Below are positions 1-5,091 of a stretch of 6,383 bases of DNA, in pieces. The translations under genes and the position numbers were made by a program. The stretch is from Alphaproteobacteria bacterium. Lineage in GTDB: Bacteria > Pseudomonadota > Alphaproteobacteria > RF32 > CAG-239. Position 1 is the stretch's first letter; each line of letters opens with the position of its first letter. Below the pieces are notes generated by a model, which had not been told where the DNA came from, made no database searches, and worked only from the letters and a program-made list of their open reading frames with translations. The stretch covers positions 1 to 6,383 of the forward strand of contig JAGCOI010000189.1 of the NCBI GenBank assembly GCA_017645485.1, written 5' to 3'.

Positions 1-867
1 AATAATACGCTGACATTGTCGAACAACGGTGCAAATAATTATCAGGCTGATTTCAGGGGCGAGCCGGTGCGCGTGGCACCTAACGGCTCGATTGTAAAAA
101 CGACGCGTTTCTTTGCCGGTGCAAAAGAAATTAAATTGCTTGATAAATATACCAAACAAGACGGTATTGAAAAATTTGATTTGGCCGTTGATTTCGGGTG
201 GTATTATTTCTTAACTAAGCCGTTTTTCTATATTTTGGACTTTTTATATCATTTAATCGGAAATATGGGATGGGCAATTTTATTGTTTGCCGCATTGTTG
301 CGTTTGGCGATGTTCCCGATTGCCAATAAATCGTATGACAGCATGTCGAAGATGAAGAAAATACAGCCGAAGGTGATGGCTTTGCAGATGGCTTATAAAA
401 ATGACAGAATGCTGTTGCAACAAAAAACAATGGAGTTGTATAAAAAAGAAAAAATTAATCCGGCATCGGGTTGTTTGCCGATGTTTATACAAATTCCGAT
501 TTTCTTTTCGCTTTATAAAGTGCTTAACATTGCAATCGAAATTCGTCATGCACCGTTTGTGGGTTGGATAAAAGACTTGTCGGCGCCCGATCCGTTGACG
601 ATTTCGGTTTGGTCGCATATTCCGTTGCCGTCGATTTTGGATATAGGGGTGTGGCCGATTTTGATGGGTTTGACGATGTGGTTGCAACAAAAATTAAGTC
701 CGGCACCGACAAACAAAGAACAAGCTAAAATGTTTGTTTGGTTACCGCTTATTTTTACGTTAATGCTTGGGCATTTTGCTTCAGGTTTGGTCATTTATTG
801 GACGTTAAGCAATCTGCTGTCGCTGATGCAACAAAAGATGATTATGTATAAAAACGGGGTAAAATAA
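1..867 (+). CDS. yidC: Membrane protein insertase YidC, C-terminal half (5' partial)
   Basis: YidC inserts and folds inner-membrane proteins, alone or with the Sec translocon. The frame is open from base 1, so the start lies upstream. 288 residues are visible, about half of a usual Gram-negative YidC. The first 60 or so resemble the end of the periplasmic domain (FFAGAKEIKLLDKY, then FDLAVDFGWYYFLTKP). The conserved insertase core follows. The first core helix ends in LLRLAMFPI and carries the conserved groove arginine, encoded at 301-303. Next come a charged cytoplasmic hairpin (KMKKIQPKV through LYKKEKINP), the family motif GCLPMFIQIPIFFSLYKVL, a helix near WPILMGLTMWLQQKLSP, and a final hydrophobic pair ending in GLVIYWTLSNLLSLMQQ. 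The cytoplasmic tail is very short (MYKNGVK). The leucine codon TTG at 16 could be mistaken for a start but lies inside the gene. The stop shares one base with the engB start, which suggests coupled translation. Identification is firm. Confidence 0.96.
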   Translation, partial: NNTLTLSNNGANNYQADFRGEPVRVAPNGSIVKTTRFFAGAKEIKLLDKYTKQDGIEKFDLAVDFGWYYFLTKPFFYILDFLYHLIGNMGWAILLFAALLRLAMFPIANKSYDSMSKMKKIQPKVMALQMAYKNDRMLLQQKTMELYKKEKINPASGCLPMFIQIPIFFSLYKVLNIAIEIRHAPFVGWIKDLSAPDPLTISVWSHIPLPSILDIGVWPILMGLTMWLQQKLSPAPTNKEQAKMFVWLPLIFTLMLGHFASGLVIYWTLSNLLSLMQQKMIMYKNGVK

Positions 868-1484
868 TGGACGAGGCAAAGCAGATTTTAAGTAAATTTT
901 TTGCCACAGCGCCGGAGTTTATGCTATCTGTTGCCCGTTTGGATCAGTTGCCTGCAGATGATTTGCCGGAAGTTGCTTTTGCCGGCAGATCGAATGTCGG
1001 TAAGTCGAGTTTAATTAACGCTTTGTTTAATCGAAAAGATGTGGCCAAAACATCTGCAACACCGGGTCGGACACAACAATTGAATTATTTTTGTATGGCC
1101 GAAAAATTGTATTTGGTGGATTTGCCCGGGTACGGATATGCAAAAGCACCGCCTGCGGAAGTTAAAAGATGGCAATCGGTTTTGAGTGCCTATTTGAAAG
1201 GCCGAGCGAATTTAAGGCGTGTTTTTTTATTGATTGACAGTCGAACGGGTTTGAAAACGGCTGATAATGAAGTAATGAAGTTGCTTGATGAAGCGGCTGT
1301 TTTATACCAGATTGTGCTGACCAAAACCGATAAAGTGTCAACACAAGAATTGGAAGTATTGGAAAATAATATAAAAGAAATACTTAAAAAACACGGTGCG
1401 GCACACACGGATATTATTGCTACAAGCGCCGAGAAAAAGCGCGGATTGGACCAAGTGCGTTGTCAGATATGTTCTTTATTATAA
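867..1484 (+). CDS. engB: Ribosome biogenesis GTPase EngB (YihA/YsxC)
   Basis: EngB is a small essential GTPase that acts in late assembly of the large ribosomal subunit. The 205-residue length is normal for the family. All G motifs are present in order: G1 P-loop GRSNVGKS at residues 40-47, G2 TPGRTQ at 65-70, G3 DLPGYG at 85-90, G4 TKTD at 152-155 and G5 TSA at 186-188. GRSNVGKS together with TPGRTQ and DLPGYGYA is diagnostic for EngB among the TRAFAC GTPases. The ATG at 867 overlaps the yidC stop by one base, and a weak G-rich ribosome-binding site (GGGGT, 856-860) lies in the end of yidC. The gene is therefore probably translated with yidC from the same message. No clear terminator hairpin follows it. 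Confidence 0.97.
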   Translation: MDEAKQILSKFFATAPEFMLSVARLDQLPADDLPEVAFAGRSNVGKSSLINALFNRKDVAKTSATPGRTQQLNYFCMAEKLYLVDLPGYGYAKAPPAEVKRWQSVLSAYLKGRANLRRVFLLIDSRTGLKTADNEVMKLLDEAAVLYQIVLTKTDKVSTQELEVLENNIKEILKKHGAAHTDIIATSAEKKRGLDQVRCQICSLL

Positions 1485-1504
1485 AAGATTTAAAATAAAA
1501 AATA

Positions 1505-1534
1505 TTTGCATTCTTTTTTTTTCTGTGTTCTAAT
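1505..1534 (+). promoter_or_regulatory. Candidate sigma-70 type promoter
   Basis: This lies in the only intergenic gap of note (1485-1568). A -10-like TCTAAT at 1529-1534 matches TATAAT at 5 of 6 positions. Upstream, TTTGCA at 1505-1510 (spacer 18) or TTGCAT at 1506-1511 (spacer 17) could be the -35 element. The spacer contains a run of nine T at 1514-1522. The position, about 35 bases ahead of the next start codon, fits a promoter for the six-gene run that follows. The -35 match is only moderate, so this is an inference from spacing and context. Confidence 0.5.
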
Positions 1535-1559
1535 GCGTTGAGGTCAAACATTTTTTTAC

Positions 1560-1563
1560 GGAG
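1560..1563 (+). promoter_or_regulatory. Ribosome-binding site of the SNase-like gene
   Basis: GGAG sits five bases before the ATG at 1569. It supports that codon as the start of the membrane-anchored SNase-like protein. Confidence 0.7.
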
Positions 1564-1568
1564 CGACC

Positions 1569-2582
1569 ATGTATTTTTTAAAAAAACTCTTTTTAGGTTT
1601 CGGTCTTTTGGCTTTAATATACGGCGGTAGTGCCGGCACGCAAAGCTCGAGTTTGTTTGTGCAGGGTATGAGCTTTGTCGGGTTATTGATTATTCTCGTG
1701 ATTTTGTATGTGTTCGGCAAAATGTTGGTGCGCGGCTTAGGATGTATGCCTTCCGTTTTTGTGATGCTGGCTATCGGTATTTTTATGATGTATGCACTCG
1801 GCATGTTTAACAACGGAATTACGGGGATTTTTGATTCGGTTTCGCGCTTTATCGGCAGAAGTGACTCGCAGGCAGATTATGCAGATCAGATGCCCTTACC
1901 TGATAACATGGTTGAACCAAATGACGTGCAAGAAGACAACGAAGATGAAAAAGAGCACAACGCTCAAGGTGAGTTGTTTGAAGATTATAAGGCAAAACAA
2001 AAACAACAAAAGAAACCAAAATCAAATTCGGGTGTGTTGAGCAATGTGATGTCGGCATTGTCGGGTAAAAAACAGGTTCAGGAACCCAAACCGTTTAATC
2101 CGCTGGATTATCCGGTGATATACATAACACCGAGAATTATCAGCGGCGATACGTTTGAGGTTGGCGGACATTACTTTAAGCTGTTCGGTGTTGCAGCACC
2201 GATTGCCAATCAGACGTGTGCCGATTCCAAAGGTCGTTCATACAGATGCGGCAGGCAGGCGGCTTTGTGGCTGAAAGAGTGGATAGAAGACGGAGAATTG
2301 GAATGCCATGTGATACAACAGGATACAACGGGTAATATGGTCGGGACATGTTCTTTCGGGGAATATGATATCGGTGCGGCACTTGTGGACGCGGGTTGGG
2401 CCGTTGCTTATACAAAATATACCGATGTTTATCTGGCATATGAACAACAGGCACAAAGAAACAGGCGCGGCTTATGGCAAGGTCAATTTTATAAACCGTG
2501 GGATTGGATGAAAATTCAGCAACGAAAAGGGACGGTTAAGGTTACGCGTCCGAAGAAAAAGAAACGGGGTTTGTTCGGCTAA
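1569..2582 (+). CDS. Membrane-anchored protein with degenerate staphylococcal nuclease-like (SNase) domain
   Basis: The 337-residue protein has three parts. Three hydrophobic segments lie at about residues 6-20, 34-50 and 62-79. A polar linker follows, acidic at 113-138 and then Lys/Gln-rich at 141-169. An SNase-like domain at about 183-312 is followed by a basic tail (RPKKKKR). The fold signature is clear: ISGDTFEVGG at 191-200, FKLFGVAAPI at 203-212, a Cys pair (C217, C227) around RSYRCG, the segment DAGWAVAYTKY at 274-284, and QAQRNRRGLWQGQFYKP at 294-310. However, most catalytic positions of the classical enzyme are changed: Arg35 to K204, Asp40 to A209, Glu43 to I212 and Arg87 to N256. 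The Asp21 equivalent (D194) remains. Nuclease activity is therefore unlikely, and a binding or structural role is an inference. Lysines at residues 5-6 and basic residues at 51-55 suggest the C-terminal domain faces the periplasm, where C217/C227 and C246/C261 could form disulfides. It is probably the first gene of the run ending in radA. True function unknown. Confidence 0.85.
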   Translation: MYFLKKLFLGFGLLALIYGGSAGTQSSSLFVQGMSFVGLLIILVILYVFGKMLVRGLGCMPSVFVMLAIGIFMMYALGMFNNGITGIFDSVSRFIGRSDSQADYADQMPLPDNMVEPNDVQEDNEDEKEHNAQGELFEDYKAKQKQQKKPKSNSGVLSNVMSALSGKKQVQEPKPFNPLDYPVIYITPRIISGDTFEVGGHYFKLFGVAAPIANQTCADSKGRSYRCGRQAALWLKEWIEDGELECHVIQQDTTGNMVGTCSFGEYDIGAALVDAGWAVAYTKYTDVYLAYEQQAQRNRRGLWQGQFYKPWDWMKIQQRKGTVKVTRPKKKKRGLFG

Positions 2583-2596
2583 GGATTGAAAAGCTT

Positions 2597-3043
2597 ATGC
2601 AAGTTTCCTGTTCAGATATAAAAGCAACGGAATATCTTGCGCAACGGCTTGCAAAGATTGCGCAAAAGGGTGATGTTTTTTTGTTGTACGGTACGCTCGG
2701 TATGGGCAAATCCGTGTTTGCGCGTGCTTTTATTCAAAGTTTAACCGATGCGAAAGAAGTCCCCAGCCCGACTTTTACGCTTGTGCAAACTTATGTTGCC
2801 GAGAACTTTGATATTTATCATTTTGACTTATACAGGCTTAAAACACCCGAAGAAATTTGGGAGCTTAATATGGAAGAAGCCTTGTATGGTGCCGTGAGTT
2901 TAATTGAATGGCCGGAAAAAATGGGCGCATATCTACCGCATGACGGGTTTAAAATTTCAATTACCGGAAAGCAAGACGGGCGATTATTTGAAATAGAAAC
3001 AAATTCGCCGGAAAAACAAGAGCGATTGGCGAGAATATTTTAA
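2597..3043 (+). CDS. tsaE: tRNA t6A biosynthesis ATPase TsaE (YjeE family)
   Basis: TsaE is the small cytoplasmic ATPase that works with TsaB and TsaD to form N6-threonylcarbamoyladenosine at position 37 of ANN-decoding tRNAs. The length of 148 residues is typical. Family marks appear in order: the P-loop GTLGMGKS at 32-39, VPSPTFTLVQTY at 55-66, IYHFDLYRL at 73-81, EIWELNMEEAL at 86-96 and LIEWPEKMGAYLP at 102-114, including the conserved Glu-Trp (104-105). The P-loop differs slightly from the usual GDLGAGKT: Thr replaces Asp and Ser replaces the last Thr. Ser is acceptable in a Walker A motif, so the enzyme is probably active. The start ATG lies 14 bases after the preceding stop, with AAGGA at 2581-2585 as a somewhat distant ribosome-binding site. 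TsaB and TsaD are not in the window. Confidence 0.95.
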   Translation: MQVSCSDIKATEYLAQRLAKIAQKGDVFLLYGTLGMGKSVFARAFIQSLTDAKEVPSPTFTLVQTYVAENFDIYHFDLYRLKTPEEIWELNMEEALYGAVSLIEWPEKMGAYLPHDGFKISITGKQDGRLFEIETNSPEKQERLARIF

Positions 3044-3055
3044 GAAAGAGGGCTG

Positions 3056-3493
3056 ATGGAAAATATTCATGCAACTTCAGTCGATATGAACGGTTCGGGT
3101 ATTTTGATTGTCGGACCTTCATCAAGCGGTAAATCCGATTTAGCTTTAAGACTTATTGAAAACAAAGGGGCGGTTTTGGTTGCAGATGACAGGACGGATT
3201 TGTTAAAAAAAGACGGACAGCTTATCGCTTCATGCCCGAAAAATATTGAAGGTTTATTGGAGGTGCGCGGTATCGGTATCGTGCATCAGGTTTTTAAAAA
3301 TGAGACATGTGTTAAGCTTGTTGTGTGGGCATCGGGAGATAAAAAAACGGAAAGATATCCGACAAAGAAGTATTTTGAAAATCAGGGTGTTAAGGTTGAA
3401 GGTGTTGAATTAAATTTGCTTGAGGCCTCGGCGGTTGATAAGGTTGTGGTCAAATTAAAGAGCATTCTTGAAGAAGAAAAGCAAAAGACGTAG
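3056..3493 (+). CDS. hprK: Short HPr kinase/phosphorylase (kinase domain only)
   Basis: HPr kinase phosphorylates the phosphocarrier HPr on a serine and so tunes the phosphotransferase system; many family members also remove that phosphate. This 145-residue protein holds only the catalytic domain. The regulatory N-terminal domain of the roughly 310-residue Firmicutes enzymes is absent, as is usual for alphaproteobacterial forms. Visible motifs are His5 in the IHAT segment before the core, the P-loop GPSSSGKS at 20-27, VADDR at 42-46 with the catalytic aspartate pair, and the family signature EVRGIGIV at 69-76. The C-terminal part (YPTKKYFENQGVKVEGVELN, 101-120) is less conserved and ends in a charged tail (EEEKQKT). 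The ATG at 3056 follows AGAGGG at 3047-3052 and is 12 bases after the tsaE stop. No HPr, EIIA or sensor-kinase gene, its frequent alphaproteobacterial neighbours, is present here. Confidence 0.9.
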   Translation: MENIHATSVDMNGSGILIVGPSSSGKSDLALRLIENKGAVLVADDRTDLLKKDGQLIASCPKNIEGLLEVRGIGIVHQVFKNETCVKLVVWASGDKKTERYPTKKYFENQGVKVEGVELNLLEASAVDKVVVKLKSILEEEKQKT

Positions 3494-3512
3494 AATAAAC
3501 AAAATTGTTAAT

Positions 3513-3518
3513 AGGTGG
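3513..3518 (+). promoter_or_regulatory. Ribosome-binding site that fixes the mlaE start
   Basis: AGGTGG lies six bases before the ATG at 3525. It favours this start over an in-frame ATG at 3468, which is inside hprK and would add a 19-residue Lys/Arg-rich extension. Confidence 0.7.
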
Positions 3519-3524
3519 GAATAC

Positions 3525-4316
3525 ATGTTAGAAAAGTGCATAGAAAATTTTTTAAGAGCGTTGGGTAAGCCGCTTGTTAAATTTATTATTTCGTTCGGGG
3601 AACTCATTCTTTTTGTCGGTAAGGCTTTATATCATGCTTTTATGCCGCCGTTTTATATTAAAAATTTTGTAAAACAGGTTTTGGATATCGGTTTTTATTC
3701 TTTGCCGGTTGTCGGTTTGACAACGATTTTTGCCGGTATGGTTATTGCAATGCAAAGCTATTCGGGTTTTGGCGGCGTCGGTGCGGAAAGTATGGTGGCC
3801 GATGTTGTTTTAATTTCGGTAACACGTGAACTTGCGCCTGTGTTGTCGGCATTGATGGTGGCCGGACGTATCGGCGCGGCAATGGCAGCCGAAATAGGTA
3901 CAATGAAAGTAACGGAACAATTGGACGCTCTTGTAACGTTGTCGACCAATCCGTTTAAATATTTGTTTGCACCGCGTCTTTGGGCCGGTTTTCTTGTTTT
4001 GCCGCTTCTTGTGTTATTCGGAGATGTGATAGGTATTTTCGGCGGATATGTTATTGGTGTTTATAAGCTCGGATTTAATGCGGCCAATTATATAAATGCC
4101 ACGTTGGAATATTTGCAATCTTTGGATATTGTAACAGGTGTTGTTAAAGCGGCAGTGTTCGGCTTTATTATTGCATTGATGGGTTGCTACAACGGTTACA
4201 GGTCAAAAGGTGGTGCACAGGGTGTCGGTGAGGCAACAACAAATGCTGTTGTTTCGGCCTCTATTCTGATTTTAATTTTTAATTATCTGATTACGGAAAT
4301 TTTATTTTCAAAATAG
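3525..4316 (+). CDS. mlaE: MlaE-family ABC transporter permease, phospholipid transport
   Basis: MlaE is the inner-membrane permease of the Mla system, which moves phospholipids between inner and outer membranes and helps keep the outer leaflet asymmetric. With the start at 3525 the protein has 263 residues, close to the usual 260. The N-terminal 50 residues form an amphipathic and hydrophobic region. Hydrophobic helices follow at about 57-77, 93-112, 152-180, 204-221 and 240-260. The MlaE signature is very clear at 102-136: ELAPVLSALMVAGRIGAA followed by EIGTMKVTEQLDAL. The C-terminal motif GYRSKGGAQGVGEATTNAVV is at 224-243. The upstream ATG at 3468 was rejected because it lies inside hprK and the better ribosome-binding site precedes 3525. 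The TAG stop overlaps the ribosome-binding site of mlaF, so the two partners are probably translated together. The substrate-binding MCE subunit MlaD is not next to it here. Confidence 0.95.
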   Translation: MLEKCIENFLRALGKPLVKFIISFGELILFVGKALYHAFMPPFYIKNFVKQVLDIGFYSLPVVGLTTIFAGMVIAMQSYSGFGGVGAESMVADVVLISVTRELAPVLSALMVAGRIGAAMAAEIGTMKVTEQLDALVTLSTNPFKYLFAPRLWAGFLVLPLLVLFGDVIGIFGGYVIGVYKLGFNAANYINATLEYLQSLDIVTGVVKAAVFGFIIALMGCYNGYRSKGGAQGVGEATTNAVVSASILILIFNYLITEILFSK

Positions 4317-4320
4317 GTGA
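4315..4320 (+). promoter_or_regulatory. Ribosome-binding site of mlaF, overlapping the mlaE stop
   Basis: AGGTGA lies five bases before the ATG at 4326 and shares two bases with the TAG stop of mlaE. It argues for the ATG at 4326 rather than the in-frame GTG at 4317, which lies within this site itself. The leader closely resembles that of mlaE (ATAGGTG, then AATACATG). Confidence 0.7.
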
Positions 4321-4325
4321 AATAC

Positions 4326-5090
4326 ATGGATTCAAACGTTAAAATTTCGATTAGAAATCTTTACAAAGCTTTTGGCAGTAAAAAAGTTTTGGACGGTATT
4401 GATTTGGATATCTATGAGGGCGAATCTTTGGTCGTTATCGGCGGATCCGGAACGGGAAAGTCTGTTTTGATTAAATGTATTCAGGGGCTGTTATCACCCG
4501 ATGAGGGTTCTATTAAAATTAACGGGATTGAAACGAACAATTCGCAAAGTTATCAAAAACAAATGCATGCGACCATGGGCATGTTATTTCAGGGCGGCGC
4601 GTTGTTCGACAGTTTGAGCGTTTGGGAAAATGTGGCTTTTTCACTTATTGAAAACAAAAAATTTCGTAAAGAACAGGCAAAAATAGAAGCTGTGCGTGTT
4701 TTACGTCAGGTTGGGTTGGCACCGGATGTGGCCGATTTGTCGCCTTCGGAATTGTCGGGGGGTATGCAAAAACGTGTCGGTTTGGCACGAGCTATTATCA
4801 CTAAGCCGGAGATTATCTTTTTTGATGAGCCGACAACAGGGTTGGACCCGATTATGGCAGATGTGATTAATGATTTGATTATTGAATCGGCCAGAGGATT
4901 GGGCGCAACAACACTGACAATTACGCACGATATGGCCTCTGCCCGAAAGATTGCCGATAGAATAGCGATGTTGTATCAGGGCAAAATTATTTGGACAGGT
5001 ACGGTTAAAGAAATGGAAAAAACAGACAATCCTTATGTGATGCAATTTGTGAACGGGTGCGCACAGGGACCTATTAAGGTGGAGGTGTAA
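4326..5090 (+). CDS. mlaF: MlaF-family ABC transporter ATP-binding protein
   Basis: MlaF is the cytoplasmic ATPase that drives the MlaE permease. From the ATG at 4326 it has 254 residues. All ABC motifs are intact: Walker A GGSGTGKS at 39-46, Q-loop glutamine 89 in LFQGGALFDSLSVWENVAF, signature LSGGMQKRVGLARAI at 143-157, Walker B IIFFDEP at 163-169 with catalytic E168, D-loop TGLDP at 171-175 and switch histidine H201 in TITHDM. The GGALFDSLSVWENVAF stretch after the Q-loop and the C-terminal FVNGCAQGPI are characteristic of the Mla/Ttg2A/Mkl subfamily and separate it from amino-acid or metal importers. It starts nine bases after mlaE. A strong ribosome-binding site for radA lies in its last codons. 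The energy-coupling subunits should form an MlaE2F2 core; an MlaB-like STAS partner is not seen here. Confidence 0.95.
   Translation: MDSNVKISIRNLYKAFGSKKVLDGIDLDIYEGESLVVIGGSGTGKSVLIKCIQGLLSPDEGSIKINGIETNNSQSYQKQMHATMGMLFQGGALFDSLSVWENVAFSLIENKKFRKEQAKIEAVRVLRQVGLAPDVADLSPSELSGGMQKRVGLARAIITKPEIIFFDEPTTGLDPIMADVINDLIIESARGLGATTLTITHDMASARKIADRIAMLYQGKIIWTGTVKEMEKTDNPYVMQFVNGCAQGPIKVEV
5081..5085 (+). promoter_or_regulatory. Strong ribosome-binding site of radA inside mlaF
   Basis: GGAGG, the best Shine-Dalgarno match in the window, lies in the last codons of mlaF six bases before the radA ATG at 5092. The gap between the two genes is one base. Confidence 0.8.
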
Positions 5091-5091
5091 A

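Noticed and set aside
280..690. A 136-codon open frame on the minus strand inside yidC
   Set aside because: It overlaps the well-supported yidC core. Its translation is rich in Arg, His, Gln and Asn with no recognisable domain, as expected from the reverse complement of a coding region.
1485..1525. Rho-independent terminator after engB
   Set aside because: There is a T-rich run, but no GC-containing stem precedes it. Only weak A/T complementarity is present.
1485..1568. Small RNA, tRNA or riboswitch in the yidC-engB / SNase intergenic gap
   Set aside because: The gap is only 84 bases, strongly AT-rich, and shows no stable hairpin or recognisable RNA motif.
3468..3524. Upstream start for mlaE at 3468
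   Set aside because: It lies inside hprK and adds a Lys/Arg-rich stretch unlike MlaE N-termini. The ATG at 3525 has a better placed ribosome-binding site.
4317..4325. GTG start for mlaF at 4317
   Set aside because: The GTG is part of the ribosome-binding site AGGTGA, which serves the ATG at 4326.
4701..5045. A 114-codon minus-strand open frame inside mlaF
   Set aside because: It lies wholly opposite conserved ABC ATPase motifs and has low-complexity composition without domain features, so it is a shadow frame.
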